Source: Reyranellaceae bacterium
GTDB lineage: Bacteria; Pseudomonadota; Alphaproteobacteria; Reyranellales; Reyranellaceae
Direction of reading: 5' to 3'
Length of the DNA: 39,181 nt
NCBI GenBank assembly: GCA_022844045.1
Contig: JALHMM010000047.1
Span: 1-39,181 of the forward strand
Of this stretch, positions 24,352 through 32,655 are shown in pieces. Position numbers and translations under genes: made by a program. Under the pieces are notes generated by a model. The model was not told the DNA's origin. It was given only the letters and a program-made list of their open reading frames with translations, and did not search any database. Position 1 is the first letter of the stretch; the number at the start of each line of letters is the position of its first letter.

Positions 24352-25113
24352 TCACTGCCGCCAGTCGATGCCTTTGCCATCGATCTGGCGCAAGGCGGCC
24401 TTCCAGTAGGTCAGGCCCCAGTCGGGATGGGCCCGCATCTGCCGGGCACGCTCGCCGTATTGGCGGATGACGTCGGGATCGATCGGCGTCGGCTCCTCGT
24501 CCAGCCCGCGGGCGATGACCTCGACCTCGCAGGCGCGCTCCAGCATGTACATGCGGCGCAGCGCGCCGGGGATGGTGGTGCCGACGGTGAGCAGGCCGTG
24601 GTTGCGCAGCACGACAGAGCTGCCGTGCTGGCAGGTGACGCCCAGTGCGTCGCATTCCTCGACCGAGGTCGGCATGCCGTACTCGTGGTAGACCAGCTCG
24701 TCATAGACCGCGAGCGTGTCCTGGCTGATCGGCCGCAGGCCCTGCTTCAGCACCGACACGCCGGTGCCGGCGCGGGTATGGGTGTGCATGACGCAGTTGA
24801 CGTCGGGCCGCGCCTTGTAGACGCCGCTATGGATGGTGAAGCCGGCGGCGTTGAAGCGGCCGTCCTTGGCGTAGACGTTGCCGTCGAGATCCATCTTCAC
24901 CAGGCTCGACGCGGTGATCTCGTGGAACAGCTCGCCGTAATTGTTGATCAGGAAGCACTTGGGCTCGCCGGGGATGCGCACCGTCATGTGCGTATCGATC
25001 GTGTCGGTCCAGTTGTACATATCGCTGATGCGGTAGAGCGCGGCGAGGTCGCAGCGCGCCTGCCACTCGGCGTCGCTCATGTCGGTGCGGGTCTGCTGGA
25101 TGACCGTGTCCAT
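24352..25113 (-). CDS. class II aldolase/adducin family protein (second copy)
   Basis: 253 residues, paralogue of the protein at 21133. Zinc histidines H110 and H112 in CVMHTHTRAG and H172 in LRNHGLL; the HEITASSLVKMD stretch again lacks the fuculose aldolase Glu in the expected place. The N-terminal IDTHMTVRIPGEPKCFLINN is typical. It follows the luciferase-like gene by 66 bp on the same strand and may form an operon with it. Ribosome site GGGA before the ATG. Confidence 0.88.
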   Translation of the reverse strand: MDTVIQQTRTDMSDAEWQARCDLAALYRISDMYNWTDTIDTHMTVRIPGEPKCFLINNYGELFHEITASSLVKMDLDGNVYAKDGRFNAAGFTIHSGVYKARPDVNCVMHTHTRAGTGVSVLKQGLRPISQDTLAVYDELVYHEYGMPTSVEECDALGVTCQHGSSVVLRNHGLLTVGTTIPGALRRMYMLERACEVEVIARGLDEEPTPIDPDVIRQYGERARQMRAHPDWGLTYWKAALRQIDGKGIDWRQ

Positions 25114-25179
25114 CGAACGCTCCCTGGGGTTCAGCGTGAACCTATTGTCGACCGATTGGCGGCGATGCGCGAGCCACCG

Positions 25180-26187
25180 TCAGCGCAACGCTGGCATGAC
25201 CTCGCGTGAAAACAGCTCGACCGAGCGCGCCGCCTCCTCGAACGACAGATCGCCGAAAGCCATGCGGCACAGGCAGTAGTTGATGCCCGCCGTGTCGTTG
25301 TCCTTGCGCATGCGATCGCGCACCGTGGCGGCCGAGCCGGCAACGATATAGCCCTGTTCGAGCGCGTCCTCGAACTTCTCGGGGATCAGCTGACGCGGCA
25401 GGCCCACGCCGTGCTTGCGCCAGAGGTGGATCAGCGCGTCGTACCACAGCAGGAAACCGCGCTTGGCGATGGCCTGCGCCTCGCGGTCGCTATCGCCGAC
25501 CACGACGTGGCGGCTGATGCCGAGGCGCGGCAGGTCCTTCAGGTCGCGTCCGGCCGCCTGCCATACCGCGCGATACTTGTCGGTGAAGCCCCGCACCGAA
25601 GACGGGTTCATGCCGATCACCGCATTGATGCCGTCCTTGGCCAGGCGCTCGGCGTGATCGAAGGTGTTGGCGCCGTACCACAGCGGCGGGTGCGGGCGCT
25701 GCACCGGCTGCAGCTCCATCGGCACGTCCTTGTAGGTGAAGTACTGGCCCGCGTAGCTCAGCGAGCCGGTCGTCAGGCCCTTGAGGATCACCGCATAGGC
25801 CTCGGCGAAACGCTGCGGGCCGGTGGCGGGATCAACGCCGTAATAGCCGACCTCGTACGGGCTGATGCCGCGGCCGATGCCGAGCTCGAAGCGGCCGTTG
25901 CTGAGCTGGTCGAGCATGCAGATCTCGTCGATCAGCCTGAGCGGATGATAGAGATTCAAGGTGTAGACCAGCGGGCCGAAACGCAGCGTCTTGGTGCGCT
26001 GCGCCACGGCGGCGAGGAAGACGCTGGGCGAGGGGGCCATGCCCAGCGGCGTGGCGTGGTGCTCGGCGACATGATAGGCGCGGAAACCCGAGCGCTCGTA
26101 GAGCTCGATTAGCTTCAGCCGGCTCTCGAACTGCGCGCCCAGCGATTCGCCGGCGCGGTCCATGTGATCGAAGACGCCGAACTCCAT
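25180..26187 (-). CDS. LLM class flavin-dependent oxidoreductase
   Basis: 335-residue bacterial luciferase-like monooxygenase that would use reduced flavin. Features: MEFGVFDHMDRAGESLGAQF, YHVAEHHATPLGMAPSPSVF, RTKTLRFGPLVYTLNLYHPL and LDQLSNGRFELGIGRGISPY, the typical TIM-barrel blocks. A GTG at 26190 directly precedes the ATG at 26187; GGAAGGA upstream supports either. Downstream on the same strand is a class II aldolase gene. Substrate unknown. Confidence 0.92.
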   Translation of the reverse strand: MEFGVFDHMDRAGESLGAQFESRLKLIELYERSGFRAYHVAEHHATPLGMAPSPSVFLAAVAQRTKTLRFGPLVYTLNLYHPLRLIDEICMLDQLSNGRFELGIGRGISPYEVGYYGVDPATGPQRFAEAYAVILKGLTTGSLSYAGQYFTYKDVPMELQPVQRPHPPLWYGANTFDHAERLAKDGINAVIGMNPSSVRGFTDKYRAVWQAAGRDLKDLPRLGISRHVVVGDSDREAQAIAKRGFLLWYDALIHLWRKHGVGLPRQLIPEKFEDALEQGYIVAGSAATVRDRMRKDNDTAGINYCLCRMAFGDLSFEEAARSVELFSREVMPALR

Positions 26188-26251
26188 CACGCGTTTCCTT
26201 CCCGTGTTCGTTGGACGGCAGACTGCCCGTCCGCCGTCACGCGGGCAACGC

Positions 26252-28099
26252 CTAGGGCACTACGGGAAGCAGCCCTGCGACTGGCTTCAGATCGAGGAGG
26301 CCGATCGGCTGGCGGCGAGTTGCCCCAGGTTCGTGACTGCGCCACAGCGCGGGCTCGAGGCGCGTACCCTTCGTGTTCGCCCAGGCGATGAAGGCGCGGC
26401 GGCGCTCCTCGTCGTTGGCGCTGAACCCGAAGCTGGCCTGACCGCTCAGCACCACGAACCGCACGTCGCCGCGCTCGAGCACGCGCTTGAGCGCGTCGGG
26501 CGAAAGGATGGGGTCGGTGCCCATGAAACCACCAAAGGCCATGACAGGCAGCCCCGTGCGCATGATCACCGGCGCCGCCAGGCGCGCGTTGGACGTCGCC
26601 AGCGCGAAGCGCTCGCCCCGGTGATTGGCCTTGAGGAAGGCCAGCAGGCGGGCATCGTCGGTGGCCACCGGGAAGAATCGGACGCCGGTGTGGCGCGTCG
26701 TGTCGTGCGGCGCCAAGACCCGCGCCAGGCTGGCCGAGGGCAGCATGGCGTTGCCTGTCGCCAGCGCCGAGCTCAGCGCCCACGCGCCGGGCAGCACCAG
26801 CAGACCGGCGAAGGCCAGGCGCGACACGCGCAGCGACGCCAGCAGCGTGCCGACGCCAAGCGCCGCGAGCAGCAGGGTGGGCACGTCGTCGATGCGCCAG
26901 GCGACGAGATCGAAGGCGATGTACGCCTGCCATGCCGCGGTGAGCAGCAGGGCCAGCGGCAGCAGCGCACGCCAGCGCGCCGACCACAGCGCGACGAGCC
27001 CGATGCCGGCGAGCGCGGCCAGTGGCGGGCAGAGCACCGCGAGGTAGTAGGCGTGGAAGATGCCGCCGGCGAAGCTGAACACGGCGCCGTAGATCAGTGC
27101 CCAGCCACCCCACAGCAGCAACGCGGCGTGCGGCGGCGCGAGCGGCCAGCTAGCCTTTGCGCGGCGCAGCGCGGTGGCGCCGCCGATCAACGCCAAAGGC
27201 AGCAGCCAGGCGAATTGTCCCGCGAGGTGGCGATCGGCGAGTCGCAGTGCGCCGGTCGGCACGGTGTCTGAGAGGCGCAAGCGGGGCTGACTCGGTTGCG
27301 CCTGCGGCGGCGGCGGTCTGCGCGCGGGGCGGACGAAGCGCTCGATGCCTTTGTGGCCGACGACCAGCTCGACCATGGAGTTGGTCTGGCTGCCGCCGGC
27401 GTAGGGGCGCCGATCCTTGGGCACGAGATCGAAGATCACGACCCAGGACAGCGACACGACGATGAGCGCCATGCCGCCCGCCGCAAGGTGTCCGACGCGT
27501 TGCCAGAACGTCACCGGTGCGGCAGCGAAGTAGGCCAGCGCCAGGATCGGCACGACGCCTAGCGCCACCAGCATCTTCACGTTGAAAGCGACACCGGCGA
27601 GCGCCATGGCACTGGCGATGCGCCAGGCGCTCGGCCGCTCGATGGCGTTGAGTGTCGCCCAGGCGGCGAGCAGCAGGAACAGCACCAGCGCGCTGTCGGT
27701 GTTGTTGCTGCGGTCGATGGCGACGGCGACAGGTGTGATCGCGAGGAACAGCGCCGCGAGCAGGCCGGCCGCCTCGCCGAAATGCCGGCGCACAAGGTGA
27801 CGCAGGATAGCGATCGACAACAACCCCTCGACTACCTGCGGCAACATCAAGCTGAGCCCGCTATAGCCGAACAGCCACGCGCTCGCGGCCTGGATCCAGA
27901 ACGCCACAGGCGGCTTGTCGAGCGTGACGAAGCCCGCCGGATCGAAGCTGTTGAAGAAGAACAGGTGCCAGCCCTGCAGCATGCTGCGCACACCGGCCGC
28001 GTAGTACTCGGTGCCATAGCCATTGGCGTCGAGCCGCCAGACGCGCAGCGCCACGCCGAGCAGCAGGATCGCGATGAAGGCCAGAGTATTGAGCCGCAC
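26252..28099 (-). CDS. PMT/ArnT-type family 39 glycosyltransferase
   Basis: Polytopic inner-membrane glycosyltransferase of about 615 residues with some 10-12 helices, which would use a lipid-linked sugar donor. The first periplasmic loop has the hallmark EYYAAGVRSMLQGWHLFFFN then FDPAGFVTLDKPPVAFWIQA, containing the acidic/DKPP motif of the YkcB/ArnT group. The C-terminal soluble domain has MAFGGFMGTDPILSPDALKR and VRFVVLSGQ. The start is taken at GTG 28099 (MRLNTLAFIAILLLGVALR); the longer frame to 28432 runs antisense to the dioxygenase gene. A Pro-rich stretch (RPPPPQAQPSQPR) lies in the middle. Sugar and acceptor are unknown. Confidence 0.85.
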   Translation of the reverse strand: MRLNTLAFIAILLLGVALRVWRLDANGYGTEYYAAGVRSMLQGWHLFFFNSFDPAGFVTLDKPPVAFWIQAASAWLFGYSGLSLMLPQVVEGLLSIAILRHLVRRHFGEAAGLLAALFLAITPVAVAIDRSNNTDSALVLFLLLAAWATLNAIERPSAWRIASAMALAGVAFNVKMLVALGVVPILALAYFAAAPVTFWQRVGHLAAGGMALIVVSLSWVVIFDLVPKDRRPYAGGSQTNSMVELVVGHKGIERFVRPARRPPPPQAQPSQPRLRLSDTVPTGALRLADRHLAGQFAWLLPLALIGGATALRRAKASWPLAPPHAALLLWGGWALIYGAVFSFAGGIFHAYYLAVLCPPLAALAGIGLVALWSARWRALLPLALLLTAAWQAYIAFDLVAWRIDDVPTLLLAALGVGTLLASLRVSRLAFAGLLVLPGAWALSSALATGNAMLPSASLARVLAPHDTTRHTGVRFFPVATDDARLLAFLKANHRGERFALATSNARLAAPVIMRTGLPVMAFGGFMGTDPILSPDALKRVLERGDVRFVVLSGQASFGFSANDEERRRAFIAWANTKGTRLEPALWRSHEPGATRRQPIGLLDLKPVAGLLPVVP

Positions 28100-28220
28100 C
28101 CTCGACGCATCGCCCAGATGTTGCGTCGAGCCAAGCCTCGTCGTGTATCGGTATGTGTTGGAGGCTGAACCGAAGCTGACTAGGATCGCCGCAAAAGAAG
28201 AGGAAGGAGGAGGCGCCACG

Positions 28221-29102
28221 ATGACCATCACCATCCGCGCGATCGGCCCCTGCTTCGCGGGCGAAGTCCACGGCCTCGACATGCGCAACCCGCTATCTGC
28301 CGAGGAGGTGGCGGCGATCCATGCCGGCATGGACAAGTACGCCGTGCTGGTATTTCGCGACCAGAAGATCGACGACGCCCAGCAACTCGCCTTCAGCCGC
28401 AGCCTTGGCGAGATCGAGCACGCCATCGGCACAAGCTTGCGGGCGGCAGGTGACTACCGGCTGCCGACGACTTTTGCCGACGTCTCCAACCTCGATAAAA
28501 ACAACATGCCGTTCGCGCGCGATGACCGCCGCCGATTGTTCGGCATCGGCAACCGGCTGTGGCATTCCGACAGCTCGTTCAAGACCGTGCCTGCGAAGTA
28601 TTCGCTGCTGCACGCCATCAGCATCCCGTCAACGGGTGGTGACACACAGTTCGCCGACATGCGCGCGGCCTACGATGCGCTGGACGAGGAGACCAAGGCC
28701 CAGCTCGAGGGCATGGTTTGCGAGCATAGTCAGATGTACTCGCGCCAGCAGATCGGCTTCTTCGATTTCACCGATGAAGAACGCCAGCGATTCCGGCCTG
28801 TCCGGCAGTGCATGGTTCGCGTCCATCCGGTAACGGGCCGCAAGTCACTCTACCTGTCCAGCCATGCTGGCGGCATCGTCGGATGGCCGTTACCGGAGGC
28901 GCTCATCTTCTTGCGAGACCTGATCGAGCGCACCACGCAGCGCGAATTCGTCTACACGCACAAATGGCGGGTGGGCGATTTGGTGATGTGGGACAATCGC
29001 CAGACCATGCATCGGGCCCGGCCTTTCCCGGCGCACGAGCCGCGTGATATGCGCCGGACCACGCTCGCCGGCGACGGTCCGACGGCGGCGCAGGCGGCGT
29101 GA
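28221..29102 (+). CDS. TauD/TfdA-family 2-oxoglutarate dioxygenase
   Basis: 293 residues, non-haem Fe(II)/2-oxoglutarate-dependent dioxygenase. The iron triad is H115 and D117 in RLWHSDSSF and H264 in QTMHRARPF, with a C-terminal Arg pair (R278/R279 in DMRRTTL) to hold 2-oxoglutarate. The start ATG 28221 has an AGGAGGAGG ribosome site. The longer frame from 28023 is antisense to the glycosyltransferase gene. The substrate could be a sulfonate, an aryloxy acid or another small acid; no transporter is adjacent. Confidence 0.93.
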   Translation: MTITIRAIGPCFAGEVHGLDMRNPLSAEEVAAIHAGMDKYAVLVFRDQKIDDAQQLAFSRSLGEIEHAIGTSLRAAGDYRLPTTFADVSNLDKNNMPFARDDRRRLFGIGNRLWHSDSSFKTVPAKYSLLHAISIPSTGGDTQFADMRAAYDALDEETKAQLEGMVCEHSQMYSRQQIGFFDFTDEERQRFRPVRQCMVRVHPVTGRKSLYLSSHAGGIVGWPLPEALIFLRDLIERTTQREFVYTHKWRVGDLVMWDNRQTMHRARPFPAHEPRDMRRTTLAGDGPTAAQAA

Positions 29103-29174
29103 CCCCCAACAGCGAAGCGCCAGATCGCGATGTCCGTGCGCCTGACCGTGGCCAGGGTGCAATGACCATACGGC

Positions 29175-29660
29175 CTACAGTCGGCGTTTCTTGCTGCTGA
29201 TCACCCCAGACGCGATGCCGTGCCACTCGAGCGTGCCGATCAGGCGGCTGTGCTCGATCTTGGGGCACCTGTTCATCACCACCCGTAGGCCGGCATCCTC
29301 GGCGCGCTTCGCCGCGTCGTCGTTGCGGATGGTGAGCTGCATCCACACCACCTTGGCGCCGTGCTTGATCGCGTCATCGGTGATTGGCCCGGCGGCCTCG
29401 CTGTTGCGGAAGATATCGACCATGTCGACCGTCTCCGGCAGTTCGTCGAGCGAGGCATAAGTCTTGCGCCCGAGGATCTCCTGGCCTGCCGCGCCGGGAT
29501 TGACCGGATGCACGCGATAACCATGGTCGAGCAGGTACTTCATGGCGAAGTAGCTGGGCCGGTTCCAGTTGGCCGAGGCGCCCACCATGGCGATGCTTTT
29601 GACGTCGCGCAGCACCGCACGCAGGTAGGAGTCGGGATAGTTATTGTGATCGACGGACAT
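29175..29660 (-). CDS. CoA-binding (YccU-like) protein
   Basis: 161 residues, a single Rossmann-like CoA-binding domain. Features: IAMVGASANWNRPSYFAMKY, LLDHGYRVHPVNPGAAGQEI, DMVDIFRNSEAAGPITDDAI and GLRVVMNRCPKIEHSRL. Stand-alone members of this family are common and their role is not known to me. The gene is divergent from the Old Yellow Enzyme gene, with 44 bp between the starts. Confidence 0.9.
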   Translation of the reverse strand: MSVDHNNYPDSYLRAVLRDVKSIAMVGASANWNRPSYFAMKYLLDHGYRVHPVNPGAAGQEILGRKTYASLDELPETVDMVDIFRNSEAAGPITDDAIKHGAKVVWMQLTIRNDDAAKRAEDAGLRVVMNRCPKIEHSRLIGTLEWHGIASGVISSKKRRL

Positions 29661-29704
29661 GGCCGGACTATACTTCTCCGTCCTGCCGTAGGGGAGCGAA
29701 ACGA

Positions 29705-30877
29705 GTGGCCCAGCCTTTGTTGTTCACGCCGATCCAGTTGCGCGACGTGACCCTGAAGAACCGCGTCGTCGTGGCGCCGATGCACCAGTATGCCGCGAAG
29801 GAGGGCTTCGCCACCGACTGGCACCTGATGAACGCCGGCCGCTACGCCGCCGGCGGCGCCGGGCTGGTGATAATGGAGTCGACCAAGGTCGAGCGGCGCG
29901 GTTGCGGCACGGTGGGCGATCTCGGCCTGTGGGATGACAAGTTCATTCCCGGCGTGCGCCGCTGCGTGGAGTTCATCAAGCAGCACGGCGCCGTACCCGG
30001 CATCCAGCTCGGCCATTCCGGCCGCAAGGCCCGGCGCTGGCGGCCATGGGAAGGCGGCGCGCCGCTGCTCGATCCCAAGGCGCCGGAGATGTTCGACTGG
30101 CAGGGCTGGGAGTTGGTGTCGTCCAGCGCCGAGGCGGCGCCGGCCTCAGACCCGCTGCCCCGCGCGCTCAGCCGCGACGAGATCCCCGAGGTGGTCGAGC
30201 GCTGGGGCCAGGCGGCGCGGCGCGCGCACGAGGCGGGCTTCGAGGTGCTCGACGTGCACGGCGCGCACGGTTACCTGATCCACCAGTTCCTCTCGCCGTT
30301 CTCCAACAAGCGCAACGACGAGTATGGCGGCTCCGAGCTCAACCGCATGCGCTTCTGCGTCGAGGTGATCGAGTCGGTGCGCGCCCATTGGCCGGCGCAC
30401 AAGCCGCTGTTCCTCCGACTGTCGGTCGAGGACGATTCGGGCTGGGGGCCGGCGCAGAGCGTCGAGCTGGCCAAGCTGGTGAAGCCCAAGGGCGTCGACG
30501 TGATCGACTGCAGCTCCGGCGGCATGCGCGGCAGTCCCGTCGTGAGCACCGGGCCGGTGACCTACGGCTATCAGGTGCCCTATGCCGAGACGTTGAAGCG
30601 CGACGCCGGCATCATGAGCATGGCCGTGGGCCTGATCGTGCACGCCGACCAGGCCGAGGCGATCCTGCGCGAGGGCAGGGCCGACCTGATCGCGCTCGCT
30701 CGCGAGCTGCTCTACAACCCGAACTGGCCGATGGACGCCGCCCGCAAGCTGGGCGTCGATCCGGACTTCGCCAGCGTGCCGCCGGCCCAGGCCTATTGGC
30801 TCGCCAAGCGGGCGCAGGCGGTGAAGACCGTCATGCCATCGACCTATGGCACGAGTATGAGGGACGCCGCCGACTAG
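29705..30877 (+). CDS. NADH:flavin oxidoreductase/Old Yellow Enzyme family protein
   Basis: 390 residues, FMN-containing TIM-barrel enoate reductase. It starts with GTG at 29705 after GGGGAGCG. Marks: FTPIQLRDVTLKNRVVVAPM, HQYAAKEGFATDWHLMNAGR, the LGHSGRKA strand and DVHGAHGYLIHQFLSPFSNK RNDEYGGS, typical of the YqjM-like (xenobiotic reductase) group. The C-terminus is complete. Natural substrate unknown. Confidence 0.94.
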   Translation: MAQPLLFTPIQLRDVTLKNRVVVAPMHQYAAKEGFATDWHLMNAGRYAAGGAGLVIMESTKVERRGCGTVGDLGLWDDKFIPGVRRCVEFIKQHGAVPGIQLGHSGRKARRWRPWEGGAPLLDPKAPEMFDWQGWELVSSSAEAAPASDPLPRALSRDEIPEVVERWGQAARRAHEAGFEVLDVHGAHGYLIHQFLSPFSNKRNDEYGGSELNRMRFCVEVIESVRAHWPAHKPLFLRLSVEDDSGWGPAQSVELAKLVKPKGVDVIDCSSGGMRGSPVVSTGPVTYGYQVPYAETLKRDAGIMSMAVGLIVHADQAEAILREGRADLIALARELLYNPNWPMDAARKLGVDPDFASVPPAQAYWLAKRAQAVKTVMPSTYGTSMRDAAD

Positions 30878-31015
30878 AGAAGGGAGGGCGCCCATGATGC
30901 CGGGATGGCCCGCGCCGTCACAGCGCCAGCTGCCGGTTCTGGTGACGCCCTCGCCGGTGGCGAGGCCTGGGTCGGCATCGCCACTGTCGACAACATCGTC
31001 GGCCGTGGTTGAGCC
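30878..31015. other. intergenic, possible short ORFs
   Basis: A good ribosome site (GGGAGGG) precedes ATG 30894, which gives 40 codons in one frame; an ATG at 30905 in another frame gives 34 codons ending GGEAWVGIATVDNIVGRG. Neither matches anything I know and both sit on the plus strand against the converging AHSA1 gene. They may be a remnant. Confidence 0.25.
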
Positions 31016-31459
31016 CTAACCCGGGATCTCGGGTTCGACCAGCGCGGCGAACTGGTTGAGCGTGTCCTGCCAGCCGAGATAGCAGGCCTCGGCGGGGATC
31101 ACGTCGGGGATGCCCTCCTGAACGATGCTCATCTCGGTGCCGCAGGAGACCTTCTTCAGGTCGATCGTGACCTTGATCTCGCCGGGCAGGTTGGGATCGT
31201 CGAACTTGTCCGTGTAGCGCAGCCGCTCGCCCGGCTTCAGCTCGAGGTACTCGCCGCCGAACGCGTGGCTGCCGCCGGTGCCGAAATTGGTGAACGACAT
31301 GCGGAAGGTGCCGCCGACCTTGGCGTCCATCTGGTGGACGGTGCAGGTGAAGCCGTGGGGCGGCAGGAACTTGGCGTTGGCGGCCGGATCGATCCAGGCG
31401 CGATAGACGCGCTCCGGCGGCGCCCTGAGCACGCGGTGCAGGCGGATGGTGTTGGGCAT
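31016..31459 (-). CDS. SRPBCC/AHSA1-family protein
   Basis: 147 residues with an Aha1-like START fold: LHRVLRAPPERVYRAWIDPA, AKFLPPHGFTCTVHQMDAKV, GGTFRMSFTNF, and the C-terminal helix ACYLGWQDTLNQFAALVEPE. Such proteins bind small hydrophobic ligands or act as cochaperone-like modules. It starts 12 bp after the TetR gene on the same strand with an AAGGAG site, so both are one operon and the AHSA1 protein is probably under TetR control. Confidence 0.9.
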   Translation of the reverse strand: MPNTIRLHRVLRAPPERVYRAWIDPAANAKFLPPHGFTCTVHQMDAKVGGTFRMSFTNFGTGGSHAFGGEYLELKPGERLRYTDKFDDPNLPGEIKVTIDLKKVSCGTEMSIVQEGIPDVIPAEACYLGWQDTLNQFAALVEPEIPG

Positions 31460-31471
31460 GACGACGTCTCC

Positions 31472-32089
31472 TTATCGACGCGACGACGCGGTAGGGAACA
31501 GGCTGATCAGGTAGCGTTTGAGATGCGCGAGGTTCTGGCGCGCGACATCGGCGTCGTGCTTGGCCTTGGCGAAGATGAACGAGCCCTGCAGCACGGCCTG
31601 GATGAAGTAGCCGACGCTTTCGGCGCTCCAGTCCGCTTTCGGCGCGCGCCGACGCTTGGCCGCCTCGAGATCGCGCGTCAGCGCGGCGATGTGGCTCGAC
31701 ATCCCGCGGTCGCAGGCTTCGCGCACCGCCGGGTGCGTGGCGTAGGTCTCCTGGACCAGCGTGCCGAGGAAGCAGGTGAATTGCGGGATCTCGCGATCGA
31801 GGATCGCCGTTCGGAAGTCGACGTAGCCGAGGATGCGATCGAGCGGATCGTCGAGCCGGTGGTAGCCGGCCTCGGCGAAGACCGCCTCGGTCCACTGGTT
31901 CCAGTGTGCCACGGCGCCCAGCACCAGCTCTTCCTTGCTCTTGAAGTGGTGGAAGAAGCTGCCCTTGGTGACGCCCGCCTCGGCGCAGATATCGTCGACG
32001 GTGGTGGCCGTGTAGCCCTTGGCGCGGATCACGGTCGATCCGGCCTCGAGCAGGCGGGTGCGGGATTGGGGTGCGGTTGCGGGCGTCAT
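31472..32089 (-). CDS. TetR-family transcriptional regulator
   Basis: 205 residues. N-terminal TetR helix-turn-helix: TRLLEAGSTVIRAKGYTATT, VDDICAEAGVTKGSFFHHFK, SKEELVLGAV. The C-terminal ~140 residues are a ligand-binding helical domain of the type usual for organic-ligand TetR regulators. Two palindromes directly upstream are the likely operators, so self-repression and control of the AHSA1 gene and of the divergent secreted-protein gene are expected. The inducer is unknown. Confidence 0.93.
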   Translation of the reverse strand: MTPATAPQSRTRLLEAGSTVIRAKGYTATTVDDICAEAGVTKGSFFHHFKSKEELVLGAVAHWNQWTEAVFAEAGYHRLDDPLDRILGYVDFRTAILDREIPQFTCFLGTLVQETYATHPAVREACDRGMSSHIAALTRDLEAAKRRRAPKADWSAESVGYFIQAVLQGSFIFAKAKHDADVARQNLAHLKRYLISLFPTASSRR

Positions 32090-32097
32090 CTAGACTG

Positions 32098-32119
32098 GTC
32101 CATACCGATCGGTACGGAC
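32098..32119. promoter_or_regulatory. TetR operator 1
   Basis: Near-perfect 22-bp palindrome with core TACCGATCGGTA (32103-32114), one mismatch in the outer arms; 9 bp upstream of the tetR start codon. Confidence 0.75.
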
Positions 32120-32120
32120 A

Positions 32121-32140
32121 CATACCAACTAGTGGGTATG
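32121..32140. promoter_or_regulatory. TetR operator 2
   Basis: CATACCAACTAGTGGGTATG, a 20-bp palindrome with one mismatched pair. It shares the ATACC/GGTAT half-sites with operator 1 and its centre is 22 bp away, two helical turns. Confidence 0.7.
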
Positions 32141-32214
32141 TTTGCAAGCGGAAAACGCGGATTCGCGGGGATGGTGTTAAATTCAGCGGCGACGGAGCCT
32201 TCGGGGAGTTGGCA

Positions 32215-32637
32215 ATGCGTCGTCTTCTTGCGGCCGTGGCTGTCCTGCTATCGCTGGGTACCGCCGCATCGGCGCAGCCCGGGCAGAATCAATCGCGACG
32301 GCAGATCGACGTAGGTGCCGATTGGAAGGCCCTGTTCAACGGCCGCATGCACTACTACCAGTTCGGCACGATCGATCGTCCACTCGAGAGGCGCGCCTTC
32401 CGGGTCTTTCGATCGGACGGGACCTATCGCGTTCAGCAGATCGAGGACCCGAATCAGGGTATCGAGGGCACCTGGTTCTTTCGCGCCGATGGCGTTTGCC
32501 AGCAGGCGCATTCTCGAACCTATTGCTACGACTTCGAACGGCAGGCTGATGGCTGGGTACAGCGCTCCAACGACGGCAATCGCTTCAGCGTATTCATCCC
32601 GGATGTCGTGCCGGCGGACGTTACGCTGCCGCCCTGA
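32215..32637 (+). CDS. secreted hypothetical protein
   Basis: 140 residues with a clear Sec signal peptide (MRRLLAAVAVLLSLGTAASA, then AQ) and a mature part with two cysteines (in DGVCQQ and RTYCYDF). Repeated basic and aromatic beta-like stretches (MHYYQFGTIDRP, FRVFRSDGTYRVQQIED, GTWFFRADGV) suggest a small beta-rich domain. Not recognised. The start at 32215 follows GGGGAG; the longer frame from 32071 would read through the TetR operators. Probably under TetR control because the operators are in its promoter region. Confidence 0.7.
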   Translation: MRRLLAAVAVLLSLGTAASAQPGQNQSRRQIDVGADWKALFNGRMHYYQFGTIDRPLERRAFRVFRSDGTYRVQQIEDPNQGIEGTWFFRADGVCQQAHSRTYCYDFERQADGWVQRSNDGNRFSVFIPDVVPADVTLPP

Positions 32638-32655
32638 TCATCGCGGGTCCGTTCT

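Noticed and set aside
28100..28432. N-terminal extension of the glycosyltransferase to 28432
   Set aside because: The extra 111 codons are antisense to the TauD gene and its ribosome site; the membrane protein begins properly at GTG 28099.
32071..32214. Longer start of the secreted protein
   Set aside because: It would encode through both TetR operators and hide a clear signal peptide that starts at 32215.
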